A DNA stretch of 64,000 nt from CAVQCA01 sp963710815 (GTDB lineage: Bacteria; Pseudomonadota; Gammaproteobacteria; UBA9214): positions 1 to 64,000 of the forward strand of contig CAVQCA010000048.1 of assembly GCA_963710815.1 (NCBI GenBank), written 5' to 3'. The position numbers and the translations under genes were made by a program. This document shows positions 9,728-18,773 of the stretch, in pieces. The first letter of the stretch is position 1. Every line of letters begins with the position of its first letter. Under the pieces are notes generated by a model. That model did no database searches and had not been told where the DNA came from. It saw only the letters and a program-made list of their open reading frames with translations.

Positions 9728-10264
9728 ATGCTACGTCGTATTCTGCTTGCCTTCGTCGTACTGGCGTGCTCGCTCGCGAGTGCCGCACCGACGCGTGACC
9801 CGGGGAAATACTTCTTCGACGAAACCTTCGGCAACTTCCAGGAAGAACTCGGCCTCGCGCGGGAGGCCGGCAAGCAGGGGGTGCTGATTTTCTTCGAGCA
9901 GGAGGACTGCCCGTTCTGCCACCGCATGAAAACCACGGTGCTCAACCAGCCCGAGGTGCAGGACTACTATAAAAAACATTTCCACATTTTCAGCGTTGAT
10001 ATCGAGGGCGACCTGGAAGTGACCGATTTCCAGGGTCACCGGGTCACGCAAAAAGAGTTTGCCTTCAAGGAGTACAAGGTCCGCGCCACGCCCGTGTTTG
10101 CCTTTTTCAATCTCGACGGCCAACTGGTCACCCGCTACACCGGGCCGACCAAAAATGCCCGGGAATTTCTCTGGCTGGGTGAATACGTCGTCGACGGCCA
10201 CTACCGGTCGGAGACCTTCACGCAATTCAAACGCGGGAAACAGCAGGCAGCCGCTAGCGAATGA
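9728..10264 (+). CDS. Periplasmic thioredoxin-fold protein (SoxW/DsbD-gamma-like)
   Basis: The 178-residue protein has a signal peptide (cleavage likely after LASAAP) and a thioredoxin fold with a CPFC redox motif in the context EQEDCPFCHRM and a cis-Pro region RATPVFAFF. The family (thioredoxin_2/SoxW-like) reduces disulfides of exported proteins. It overlaps the next gene by 4 bp (ATGA), so it is translationally coupled to the TolC-family protein. Whether it serves the efflux proteins or is only co-transcribed is not clear. Confidence 0.8.
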   Translation: MLRRILLAFVVLACSLASAAPTRDPGKYFFDETFGNFQEELGLAREAGKQGVLIFFEQEDCPFCHRMKTTVLNQPEVQDYYKKHFHIFSVDIEGDLEVTDFQGHRVTQKEFAFKEYKVRATPVFAFFNLDGQLVTRYTGPTKNAREFLWLGEYVVDGHYRSETFTQFKRGKQQAAASE

Positions 10265-11616
10265 CCACAGGGCCGGGGCGTAAACGTGGTTGGCGCCGCG
10301 GCGTCGCAGGGGGGGCGTTGCTGGCGGTAGCGGTGCAACTCCCGGCGGCACCGCTGCCCGATCCGCTGACCCTCGAGGACGCCTTGCGACTGGCCGGTGA
10401 TAACCATCCGTCGCTGGCGCTCAGCCGGGCCGCGCTGGCCGGGGCGCAGGCGGGCGCCGAACGCACCGCCGCACAGAACGATGTGGATATCGGCGCGCGT
10501 CTGGAGGCCCGCCTGATCGACCCGTCGAAGAACGCCGATGACCAGAGCAGCAACGACTCCCGTGCCAGGCTCTACGCCACCAAGCGGCTCTACGACTTCG
10601 GGCATACCGACGCCCTCGAGGCGGCCGCGGATACCAGCGTCACGGGCAGCCGCCTGCAGATGGCGGCGGACCAGTCGCGTTACCGCATACAGGTCATGAA
10701 GGCGTTTTTCGACGTGTTGCTGGCGGACCTGGAATACGCCCGCGACAATGAAGCGATGGCGGTCGCCTATGTCCAGGCGGACAGGATCCGCGACCGTAAC
10801 GAACTGGGGCAGGTGTCGGACATCGAACTGCTGCGGGAACAGGACACCTATCAGACCTTGCGGATGAAGCGCATTCGTTCCGAGGCCCGGCTGCGCACCA
10901 CCCGCGCACTCCTGGCGCAGTTGCTCGACCGCCCGGACGACCTGCCGGGTGAACTGGTTCGACCGCAGCTCCCCGAAAACGACCAGCCGCTGCCCGACTA
11001 CAATCACCTGGTCGATGCGGCGCTCGCACACAACCCGCGGGTACTGGCGCTCAGATCGGACCTGGAAGCCGCCCGCCTGAGCGTCGAGGCCGAACGCACC
11101 GGCAACCGCCCGGTTCTGAGCGGCACGCTCTCGGCGCTGGCCCATCATCGCGAACTGAGCGGCTATAACCCGCTGGAAGCCGAACTGCGCCTCGAGATCC
11201 CCCTCTATGAAGGCGAGCGTGTCAAGTCGGCGGTGGCCGTGGCGCAGGCGGAGATGCACCGCCTGCAGGCCCGCCTGCGGCAGCAGGAATACGACCTGCG
11301 TCAGGACTTGCTCGAGCTCTCGCTGGACATCCAGACACTGCTCGCGCAGCGCGAACAGGTGAAAATCTTCACCGCCGCACGCGATCGCCGCTTCGACCAG
11401 GCCCAGGCGGAGTACGAACTCGAGCTCAAGACCGATTTCGGCGATGCGCTGGTGGGTCAGTCGGAGTCCGCCTTGCTGGCTGCCAGGACCGAGTTCCAGC
11501 TGGCCATCAACTGGGCGCGCCTGGCCAGCCTCACCGGGGAGAACTATTCTCCGTACCTGCCGCCATCGGCGCCGCCACAACCCGGGAATGACAGTAATGA
11601 AAATATCCCTCGCTAG
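10261..11616 (+). CDS. TolC-family outer membrane efflux protein
   Basis: The 451-residue protein has an N-terminal signal region after an Arg-rich start, then the two repeated helical OEP segments of the TolC fold: LTLEDALRLAGDNHPSLAL at the start of the first repeat and long alpha-helical hairpins with RDRNELGQVSDIELL and LSLDIQTLLAQREQ. It forms an outer membrane channel working with a periplasmic adaptor and an inner-membrane pump. It overlaps the thioredoxin gene by 4 bp upstream and the adaptor gene by 20 bp downstream. No pump gene is present here. Confidence 0.85.
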   Translation: MTTGPGRKRGWRRGVAGGALLAVAVQLPAAPLPDPLTLEDALRLAGDNHPSLALSRAALAGAQAGAERTAAQNDVDIGARLEARLIDPSKNADDQSSNDSRARLYATKRLYDFGHTDALEAAADTSVTGSRLQMAADQSRYRIQVMKAFFDVLLADLEYARDNEAMAVAYVQADRIRDRNELGQVSDIELLREQDTYQTLRMKRIRSEARLRTTRALLAQLLDRPDDLPGELVRPQLPENDQPLPDYNHLVDAALAHNPRVLALRSDLEAARLSVEAERTGNRPVLSGTLSALAHHRELSGYNPLEAELRLEIPLYEGERVKSAVAVAQAEMHRLQARLRQQEYDLRQDLLELSLDIQTLLAQREQVKIFTAARDRRFDQAQAEYELELKTDFGDALVGQSESALLAARTEFQLAINWARLASLTGENYSPYLPPSAPPQPGNDSNENIPR

Positions 11617-12349
11617 CCTGGCTGTCTGCCTGGCAGCCATGAACGCGAACGCCGCGGACTATCCGGCCGTGCTGGACTGGACGCAGCGCGTGGTCCTCAG
11701 CACCCCGGTATCCGGGGTGGTGGCGTCGGTGCCGGCTGTCGCCGGTGAACGGGTCAGTGAGGGACAGGTGCTGGTGCAACTGGACAAGCGCCCGTTCGAG
11801 AGCGCGTTGCGCAAGGCCGCGGCCCAGGCGCGTAAATACCGGCTCAACCGCGAGGAAGCCGAACGCGAACTGCAACGCACCCGCGAACTCTACGAGCGCA
11901 CCGTGATTTCGGTGCATGACCTGCAGGTCGAGGAAATCGCGTTCGCCAGTGCCGAGGCCGATTACGCCAGCGCGCGCGCAGAGCTCGAAACGGCACAGCT
12001 GCACCTCGATTACGCCACCCTCCATGCGCCGTTTGCCGGCCTGGTGCTGGAGGTGGCGGTGGCGCCCGGTGTCACCGTCGTCAATACCCAGCAGGCGACA
12101 CCCATGGTGACGCTCGCCCGGGACCGGCCGATGGTCGCGCACGCACGGCTGACGGCAGAGGAGGCCGGCGCCTTGTCACCGGGTCAGTCCGCCACCGTCG
12201 AGGTGGACGGGCAAAGCTACCCGGCGAAAGTCGTCCAGATCGGCGCGGAAGCGGATGCATCCGGGCGTTATGATCTGTCGGTATCCTTCGATCCCGGGGA
12301 TACCGCCCTGCGGGCCGGGTTGCCGGCGAGCATCGATACCGGCCGCTGA
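11597..12349 (+). CDS. Short periplasmic adaptor (HlyD/RND membrane fusion protein)
   Basis: The 250-residue protein starts with a signal peptide (MKISLASLAVCLAAMNANA) and has a barrel-sandwich/lipoyl domain split by a coiled coil: VVSTPVSGVVASVPAVAGERVSEGQVLVQL-type first half, Arg/Glu-rich helices, then YATLHAPFAGLVLEVAVAPG-type second half and a beta-barrel. The start at 11597 is preferred to ATG 11588 because it gives the cleaner signal peptide; both overlap the TolC gene. It lacks the long C-terminal membrane-proximal domain of AcrA and is followed by an unrelated phosphatase rather than a pump. Confidence 0.82.
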   Translation: MKISLASLAVCLAAMNANAADYPAVLDWTQRVVLSTPVSGVVASVPAVAGERVSEGQVLVQLDKRPFESALRKAAAQARKYRLNREEAERELQRTRELYERTVISVHDLQVEEIAFASAEADYASARAELETAQLHLDYATLHAPFAGLVLEVAVAPGVTVVNTQQATPMVTLARDRPMVAHARLTAEEAGALSPGQSATVEVDGQSYPAKVVQIGAEADASGRYDLSVSFDPGDTALRAGLPASIDTGR

Positions 12350-12406
12350 TCCGCCGCACGCCCGGCAACAGGCGTTCAGCCCTCCGATTAATCTCCGGGA
12401 CACCTT

Positions 12407-13348
12407 ATGAGTTACGACATCATCGGCGACATCCACGGCTGTGCTCACAGTCTGCAGCACTTGCTGGAAGCGCTTGGATACACCGTCCGTGACGGCGTCT
12501 ACCGGCACCCGGGGCGCACGGTCATCTTCCTGGGTGACTTCATCGACCGCGGACCGCACCAGCGCGAGGTGATCGGGATCGTGCGGCCGATGATCGCGGC
12601 CGGCACGGCTCGGTCGGTCATGGGGAACCATGAATTCAACGCCATTGCCTATCACACGCCGGATCGTGAGAGCGGCGATTACCTGCGTCCGCACAGTGAC
12701 AAGAACACACGCCAGCATGAAAAGTTTCTGGCTGCCTATGCGCACACGCCGGATGAGTATGCCGACGTGATCGACTGGTTCAGGACGCTGCCCCTGTGGC
12801 TCGACCTGGGCGGACTGCGCATCGTGCATGCCTGCTGGGATGCAGACCTGATTGCGAAGCTCGCGGCGTCGCAGAACGGCAGCAATCTGCTTGGCGAGGA
12901 CCTGCTGTTACAGTCGAATCGCCGGGGGGAATGGCAGTTCGAGGCGCTGGAGACCCTGCTGAAGGGCAAGGAAATCCGGCTGCCCGACGGCGCCAGCTTC
13001 AGGGACAAGGATGGTATTCCGCGCCACCATATCCGGGTTCGCTGGTGGGGCCCGGCGGCGACCAGCTTCAGGGACGCGTTCTTCGGTCCCGATAGCGCCA
13101 GAACGCATATCCCCGAAGACGAGATCGCGGGCGACCATCTGGTGGACTATTCGCATGAAGCGCCGCCGGTGTTTCTCGGCCATTACTGGATGCAGGGCGA
13201 ACCCGCGCCGCTGGCACGCAACATCGCCTGCCTGGATTACAGTGTGGCCGAGCCGGGCGGCCGGCTGACGGCCTACCGCTGGGATGGCGAGCAGGTGCTG
13301 GAAAAGCAGCGCTTCGTCTGGGTCGAGCGGGTCGAACAGGAGGGATGA
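12407..13348 (+). CDS. Calcineurin-like metallophosphoesterase (PrpE/ApaH-like)
   Basis: The 313-residue protein has the metallophosphatase signature set at its N terminus: GDIHG (residues 6-10), GDFIDRGP (about 45-52) and GNHE (about 75-78). These bind the two metals of protein phosphatases and diadenosine tetraphosphate hydrolases. Length and motifs fit the bacterial PrpE/ApaH-like group acting on Ap4A or phosphoproteins; the substrate cannot be chosen from sequence. It starts 57 bp after the adaptor gene on the same strand and may share its transcript. Confidence 0.82.
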   Translation: MSYDIIGDIHGCAHSLQHLLEALGYTVRDGVYRHPGRTVIFLGDFIDRGPHQREVIGIVRPMIAAGTARSVMGNHEFNAIAYHTPDRESGDYLRPHSDKNTRQHEKFLAAYAHTPDEYADVIDWFRTLPLWLDLGGLRIVHACWDADLIAKLAASQNGSNLLGEDLLLQSNRRGEWQFEALETLLKGKEIRLPDGASFRDKDGIPRHHIRVRWWGPAATSFRDAFFGPDSARTHIPEDEIAGDHLVDYSHEAPPVFLGHYWMQGEPAPLARNIACLDYSVAEPGGRLTAYRWDGEQVLEKQRFVWVERVEQEG

Positions 13349-13527
13349 GCCGCTTGCGACCCGTTTGCATGCGTTATTGACTGAAACCGGCTTTCACTCA
13401 TGGCATCAACCAGCCAGCGCAAATCGGAGACTCTGGAAATCCTGATTTGTCAGCCATTGTGCCGGATATGACTGGCCTCCGCGCCAGCAATGATCGCAAA
13501 GCCCGGTCAGTTTCCCGAGACACGACA

Positions 13528-16314
13528 TCATGACCTCAGGAGTGCAGCGGCCTCCGAAAGGAGACGGTCGCTTTGTGTCAGCAAGTCAACCGTTTGAACG
13601 TCGTCCCTGTCCGGCTGGTTCTCCCGCAGACTTGCGACCAGAGACAGGGTTTGCGCGGGCAGCAGGTTTGTTTGCACCAATACCGAGTCGATGAGATCCA
13701 GGGCGGGTGGCGTGTCTGCATCGTGACCCTGCCACAGGTTCAGTGCCTGCAGGGCCAGCTCCACGGCTTCACGCGTCGGGGCGAGCGCTTCCGCTGCAAA
13801 GCCGCCTTCGGTGAGCACTTTCGCCATGCGCCGCTGGCGCTCACCCTGGGCCAGGCGATCGCGGGCCTCGGTCAGTCTTCTTGATAATTCATCAGCCTTT
13901 GGCCTGTCTGCGGCCGGGGCGCGGTACAGCGTCCTGGCGGTATCCAGGTTGGCTTGCAACACGCCGGCATCGATCAGTTGCCGGATGGTCGCGAAGGCGT
14001 CCCGGTCCAGCAACTGCAGCTGCGGCGTCCGGTCGGGGAATCGGTCCTGCAGTTGCCGGGAAAGGCTGCTCTGCAGAGCAGCATCCAGCCGGTCTGCCAC
14101 GACCAGCAGGGTTTGCTGCTCACCCGCACCATGCAATTCCATCAGGTCGAGATGAGCGTTCCATTTACCCAGCACTTCATCGCGTAATTGATCGAGCGGA
14201 TCGGTGGCAGTAGCCCGGGGCTCCGGTCTCTTCCCGGCCATCAGGCTTTCCATGCGTTCCAGGAAGGCAGCGCGGCCCGAAGGCAGGGTCATCTCACGCC
14301 CGCCCTTGCCATCCACCACGCCCTCGGCCAGCGAACGCTTTTGATCGAGCAGGGCGAGCATCCGGTGTTCGATGGTGTGTTCGGATACCAGATTGATCAC
14401 CTGCACGGAGCGTTTCTGGTGTTTGCGCCAGGCACGCGCGATGCGCTGCTCCAGTTTCGCCGGATTCCAGGGCATATCCAGGTTGATCACCACGTCAGCC
14501 GCCTGCAGGTTGAGCCCGGTGGCGCCCGAGTCGGTGGAGAGGAACAGCCGGCAGTCGGGATCGTTCTTGAAGCGCCGGATCTCGCCGCGGCGTTTCACCT
14601 GCGGGACCTGGCCGGTATGCCAGGCATACCCCAGTTTCATCTTCCCGGCCAGTTCGCGAACCAGTTCCAGCATGCGCTGCCACTCGGAAAAGATGATGAT
14701 CTTGTGATCGCCGTCCGCCATGAGTTCCTCGAGAAGCTTGCCGAGCTCCTGCAGCTTGGGTGAAATGCGGCACTCCTGGTCGAGAATATAGGGCGTGTCG
14801 CACAGCATGCGCATGCAGGCCAGATACTGCTGGAGCCGTTCCATCTCCTCTTTTGTCAACGGCCGCTTTTTGGCCATGGCGGCAAGCCGCGCCGCCTTCG
14901 CTTCGTACTCGTCGTAACGCAGCGTTTGCTCCTTGTGCATGGCGACGAAATAGGTGTTGATCGTGCGCGCAGGCAGTTGCCCCTCCACGTCCTCCTTGCG
15001 CCGGCGCAGCATGACGGGCTTCAGCCGCTCATGCAGTAGATCGAGATTCCGGTAGCCTGTGGCGCGTCCCTTCTCGTCCAGTTGGTAAAAATCGCGGTTG
15101 AAGCGGAACAGGGGACCGAAGATACGGGGGTCGAGGAACTGAATGATCGAATAGATCTCGTCGATGCGGTTCTCCACCGGGGTGCCGGTGAGCACGAAGG
15201 CGTAGGGGCTGTTCAGCCGCTTGACCGAGATGGCGGTTTTGGTCTGCCAGTTCTTGATGCGCTGGGCCTCGTCCAGAATGATGACATCCGGGGTGAGAAT
15301 GTTATTGATTTCATTGATGTCGGGCCGCACCTGCTCGTAATTGGCAAGAAAAAAGAACGCCGGCTCGTGGTACTGGCGCAGGCGCTGGGCGCGAGGTCCC
15401 TGGATGATATGCGCGGGCAAGTCGGTGAACTTGGCGATCTGCTCCTCCCATTCGCCCTTGAGCGAGGCGGGGGAGATCACCAGCACTCGCCGGATACCCC
15501 GGGTGCGGCGCAGCAGTTCGCAGGCGGCGATTGCCTGCACCGTCTTGCCCAGGCCCATCTCATCGGACAGCAGGGCACGGCCGGTGAAGGCCAGGTGCAG
15601 CATACCCTCCTGCTGGTAGGGGTAGAGGGGGTGCCTGACCAGGTCGAGACTGGCATTGCCGGCGGCCACTTCGGTCTCGAAGTGCTGGCGGGCTCGCCGT
15701 TGCTGGGCATCCCGATCGAGCATTTCGAGCCAGGGGTTCAGTTCTTCCGAGAGCCGGATGCGACGCCGGACGTGGGTGGGTGCGGCATTGATCGCCCGTT
15801 CCAGCGCCGGCAAGTTTTCGAGGGGCTTGCCCGCCAGGGCGCCTTCCCCGTCGAAGAAGGCGACGAGGAGGTCGCGGGCCAGGGAGCGGCGCTGGCTGCC
15901 CTGCGGCCAGCGGATCCTGACGCGGTGATCTCGCCGATCCAGAAAAACCTCGATAAAGGGGCTGCCGGTATCGATCGCCTGATGAAAGGCGCGCTTGCGC
16001 CGGTACTGGAGCCGGAGCAATGTCGCCTCGACGTGCTTGCAGGTTCCCAGGCCATTGATGCGGTGGTCGGGGCAGTCGCAGCTGTTGATGGGTTCGGAAA
16101 GCGAGCGTATCTCGACACGATAGCGCTGTCCTTCGCCGGAGTGGACCCGATAGCTACCAAAAAACCCGGCATCCGGCGTTTGGGGTTCGATCCGAAGGGC
16201 TTCATTGAGGCCCCGCAAGCGGCGGCGTTCGATTTCATCGGCGTCACTGGTGGACCAGCCTGACGGCCGGGCCTGTTTTTGCACATTTTTCCGTGGTTTC
16301 TTTGTGTTCGTCAT
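13528..16314 (-). CDS. SNF2-family DEAD/DEAH helicase with N-terminal SWIM zinc finger
   Basis: The 928-residue protein has a SWIM finger (Cys79, Cys81, Cys92, His94; CxC...CxH), a SNF2 ATPase with Walker A in DEMGLGKT and Walker B DEAQ in the context ILDEAQRIKNWQTKT, and a helicase C domain (LFLSTDSGATGLNLQ, then RIARAWRKHQKRSVQVINL). Bacterial SNF2 proteins of this class remodel protein-DNA complexes or act in RNA polymerase recycling or defence; the exact role is unknown. It is transcribed divergently from a small hypothetical gene starting 111 bp away. The C-terminal 200 residues are helical and unlike any domain I recognise. Confidence 0.88.
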   Translation of the reverse strand: MTNTKKPRKNVQKQARPSGWSTSDADEIERRRLRGLNEALRIEPQTPDAGFFGSYRVHSGEGQRYRVEIRSLSEPINSCDCPDHRINGLGTCKHVEATLLRLQYRRKRAFHQAIDTGSPFIEVFLDRRDHRVRIRWPQGSQRRSLARDLLVAFFDGEGALAGKPLENLPALERAINAAPTHVRRRIRLSEELNPWLEMLDRDAQQRRARQHFETEVAAGNASLDLVRHPLYPYQQEGMLHLAFTGRALLSDEMGLGKTVQAIAACELLRRTRGIRRVLVISPASLKGEWEEQIAKFTDLPAHIIQGPRAQRLRQYHEPAFFFLANYEQVRPDINEINNILTPDVIILDEAQRIKNWQTKTAISVKRLNSPYAFVLTGTPVENRIDEIYSIIQFLDPRIFGPLFRFNRDFYQLDEKGRATGYRNLDLLHERLKPVMLRRRKEDVEGQLPARTINTYFVAMHKEQTLRYDEYEAKAARLAAMAKKRPLTKEEMERLQQYLACMRMLCDTPYILDQECRISPKLQELGKLLEELMADGDHKIIIFSEWQRMLELVRELAGKMKLGYAWHTGQVPQVKRRGEIRRFKNDPDCRLFLSTDSGATGLNLQAADVVINLDMPWNPAKLEQRIARAWRKHQKRSVQVINLVSEHTIEHRMLALLDQKRSLAEGVVDGKGGREMTLPSGRAAFLERMESLMAGKRPEPRATATDPLDQLRDEVLGKWNAHLDLMELHGAGEQQTLLVVADRLDAALQSSLSRQLQDRFPDRTPQLQLLDRDAFATIRQLIDAGVLQANLDTARTLYRAPAADRPKADELSRRLTEARDRLAQGERQRRMAKVLTEGGFAAEALAPTREAVELALQALNLWQGHDADTPPALDLIDSVLVQTNLLPAQTLSLVASLRENQPDRDDVQTVDLLTQSDRLLSEAAALLRS

Positions 16315-16424
16315 GATTTATAGCGATGGTATGGGTGGAATATCAATCGTATCAAACCACGCATTTTACTTAAAATTGCCATCCATGCCTTTCAATAAAG
16401 AACCTGACGGATACGTAAAAACGC

Positions 16425-16700
16425 ATGCTCTCCGATCTGCAGGGAAGCTGGCAGAACCTGCGTAATACGGTGGTGGAGCATGCGGACTTTCCCGGCCGGG
16501 AGCGTGTGCTGCTGCATATCGATGAGGGAATGAGCTGGGAGTCGGTCAGAAACCTTCTGTATATGCGCCAATGCCTGCTCCTGGTGCGTAACCTGCTGAT
16601 ACAAGGCGAGGCGTCGGATGAGGCGGCCTTTTGGTTAGAGGACGTAAGCCGGTTGCTCGATGAGGCGCTCCAGGCTCTCCGGGAAGGTGAGGTCAACTGA
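16425..16700 (+). CDS. Hypothetical protein, 91 residues
   Basis: The ORF begins at an ATG and encodes a soluble, acidic, predominantly helical protein (MLSDLQGSW at the start, then Leu/Glu/Arg-rich helices). I do not recognise the family. It is divergent from the SWIM-SNF2 helicase and ends about 46 bp before the first copy of the tandem duplication. Codon use and GC are like the neighbours. It could be a partner of the helicase, but only position suggests that. Confidence 0.55.
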   Translation: MLSDLQGSWQNLRNTVVEHADFPGRERVLLHIDEGMSWESVRNLLYMRQCLLLVRNLLIQGEASDEAAFWLEDVSRLLDEALQALREGEVN

Positions 16701-16827
16701 ACCGTTGTGTCGCGGATGTTCCTTTCGCCGATTACGCGAGAGCGGTTTTCCGTTTTCGGGTTGATTCTTGCGAAGTGGGGGGGGTATCCTTCCTCGCGGT
16801 TATCCTTCCTCAACTCGTTTGCTTCCG

Positions 16828-17715
16828 GTGCCTTCACTCGTCACACTACTCACGCCGTGGGAGTTCTCGCCCACCGTACTGATCGCCTGTACCGCCGCGG
16901 CGGTCCTGTTCTGGCGCGGCCTGCGTCGCCGTCGCGAGGCCGGCCTGAGGACGGGCGTGGGACGCACGCTGAGTTTTTACGTTGGACTCGTACTGATCTA
17001 CGGGGTCATGCAGACGTACGTGGATTATCTTTCCCAGCACATGTTCTGGGTGCACCGGGTTCAGCACCTGGTGCTGCATCACCTGGGGCCGTTCCTGATC
17101 ATGCTCGCCGTCCCCCACGAAGTGCTTGGCCAGGGTCTGCCGGCGCGCCTGCGTGATCGCATGCTGCTGCCGCTGTGGCGCAGCTGGCCGGTACGGATAC
17201 CCTACCGGCTGGTACAGAACCCGGTGATTTCACCGCTGCTGTTCGTCGGCCTGATTTATCTCTGGCTGACGCCGTCGATTCACTTCGCCGCCATGCTGAG
17301 CGGTCCCCGCTACCAGCTGATGAACTGGAGCATGCTGGTCGACGGGCTGCTGTTCTGGTGGCTGGTGCTGGACCCGCGTCCTCCGCACCAGCAGGGCTCG
17401 CTGGGTTACCCGGCGCGCATCGTGATGCTCTGGGCGATCATGTTGCCGCAGATCGCGATCGGTGCGCATATCGCGCTCAGCAAGACGGTGCTCTACGACG
17501 TGTACAGTGTGTGTGGCCGCGCCTGGCCGGTGAGTCCGCTGGTCGATCAGACAACCGGCGGGATCGTCACCTGGATTCCCGCGGCAATGATGAGCGTGCT
17601 TGCCATCCTGCTGGTGCTGCGCATGTGGATGCACCAGAGCGCGCGCGCGGAAGCGGTCCCGGGTGCGGCCGCGCGAATGGAAGACGAGAAGCATCTTTCG
17701 AGGGGAATATCATGA
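16828..17715 (+). CDS. CtaG-type cytochrome c oxidase assembly protein (copy 1)
   Basis: The 295-residue protein is polytopic and matches the Bacillus-type CtaG/caa3 assembly family: LLTPWEFSPTVL at the start and a His-rich segment HMFWVHRVQHLVLHH around residues 66-80, with about seven membrane helices. It is thought to aid copper delivery to heme-copper oxidases. GTG at 16828 is preferred; TTG at 16819 and 16768 are in frame. It overlaps the PCu(A)C gene by 4 bp (ATGA). Only five residues differ from copy 2 (20786-21673). No oxidase gene is present in the window. Confidence 0.85.
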   Translation: MPSLVTLLTPWEFSPTVLIACTAAAVLFWRGLRRRREAGLRTGVGRTLSFYVGLVLIYGVMQTYVDYLSQHMFWVHRVQHLVLHHLGPFLIMLAVPHEVLGQGLPARLRDRMLLPLWRSWPVRIPYRLVQNPVISPLLFVGLIYLWLTPSIHFAAMLSGPRYQLMNWSMLVDGLLFWWLVLDPRPPHQQGSLGYPARIVMLWAIMLPQIAIGAHIALSKTVLYDVYSVCGRAWPVSPLVDQTTGGIVTWIPAAMMSVLAILLVLRMWMHQSARAEAVPGAAARMEDEKHLSRGIS

Positions 17716-18143
17716 AGCGAGTACTGTTTTCTGTATTGATGCTGGGCATGGTCATGGTCGCCTGCGCCGGGCAGCCGCCGGTGTCGGTCAGTGATGCCCG
17801 CATACGCTGGCTGCCGGGTGACCTGCCCATGGCCGGTTATTTCGTGATCACCAGTCAGGCACCGGGTCCCCTGCGCCTGGTCGGCGCCGCCAGCCCGGCG
17901 TTCGGCGGCGTGATGGTGCATCGCAGCGTCGAGAAGGACGGCATGGCCCGCATGGTGCACGTTGACGGCGTGGATCTCACCCCGGGCCAGCCGGTTGCGT
18001 TCGCGCCCGGCGGTTACCACCTGATGCTGATGAACCGTACCCGGGACCTGCAGGCGGGAGAGGCGGTGCCGGTGACCCTGCAGTTCGGCGACGGCCAGAC
18101 GCTCGTGGTCAGCTTCCGGGTGACGGGTGTGGAGGGCGAGTGA
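17712..18143 (+). CDS. PCu(A)C family periplasmic copper chaperone (copy 1)
   Basis: The 143-residue protein has a signal peptide with a possible lipobox (MVAC, Cys18) and the full copper site H-X10-M-X21-H-X-M: His70, Met81, His103, Met105. The family binds Cu(I) in the periplasm and passes it to SCO or directly to the CuA site of cytochrome oxidase. It lies between ctaG (ATGA overlap) and sco (GTGA overlap), which fits one assembly pathway. Seven residues differ from the second copy, none of them copper ligands. Confidence 0.9.
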   Translation: MKRVLFSVLMLGMVMVACAGQPPVSVSDARIRWLPGDLPMAGYFVITSQAPGPLRLVGAASPAFGGVMVHRSVEKDGMARMVHVDGVDLTPGQPVAFAPGGYHLMLMNRTRDLQAGEAVPVTLQFGDGQTLVVSFRVTGVEGE

Positions 18144-18773
18144 CGGACGCTGGCGTCACCGCTGTCCGCGCTTCGGGCCTGCGTCTCGGGGTCTTGCTGC
18201 TGGCGGGTCTGCTCGCCGCCTGCGGGCAGAACGCGCCGCCCTGGGGGCTGCAGGAATATCTCCGGACTCATGCCGACGCTGGACTTCACCCTCACCGAGG
18301 CGAGCGACGGCGCCACGGTGCACGGCGAGGACTTTCGCGGCAAGGTGGTGCTGCTTTATTTCGGCTATACCCACTGCCCGGACGTGTGTCCGACCACCCT
18401 GGCACTGCTGAGTCACGCTGTAAAAGCCCTGGGAACGAGCGCGGATCAGGTGCGGGTCCTGTTCGTGAGTGTCGACCCGGCGCGCGATACCCTGGAGCAG
18501 CTGAAAACCTATGCCGCGGCATTCGGGCCGGAGTTCGTCGGCCTGCGCGGCAGCGAGGCCGAACTGAAAGCGCTCACCAGGCGCTACCGGGTCAGCTACG
18601 GTTACGGAAAGCCCGATGCCAACGGCGCCTATGAGGTGTCGCACAGCAGCGCCGTGTACGTGTTCGACCGCGAGGGCGAGATCCGCCTGCTGATCGGGTC
18701 CACCGACAGCGCTGCGGTCATTACCGGTGACCTGCAGCGACTCCTCGCAGAGACGCCCGGCGCTTCGACATGA
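18140..18773 (+). pseudogene. SCO1/SenC family protein (copy 1), frameshifted after the lipobox
   Basis: The GTG start at 18140 begins a lipoprotein signal identical in kind to copy 2 (LLAGLLAACGQ), but one extra base within 18252-18258 (compare CAGGAATATC here with CGGGACATC at 22209-22217) shifts the frame. The SCO domain, with CPDVC and the later copper-ligand His (EVSHSS), is read in the next frame and could restart at ATG 18270, giving a 167-residue protein without export signal or lipid anchor. Copy 2 shows what the intact gene looks like. Either copy 1 is inactivated, or the base is a sequence error. Confidence 0.85.
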
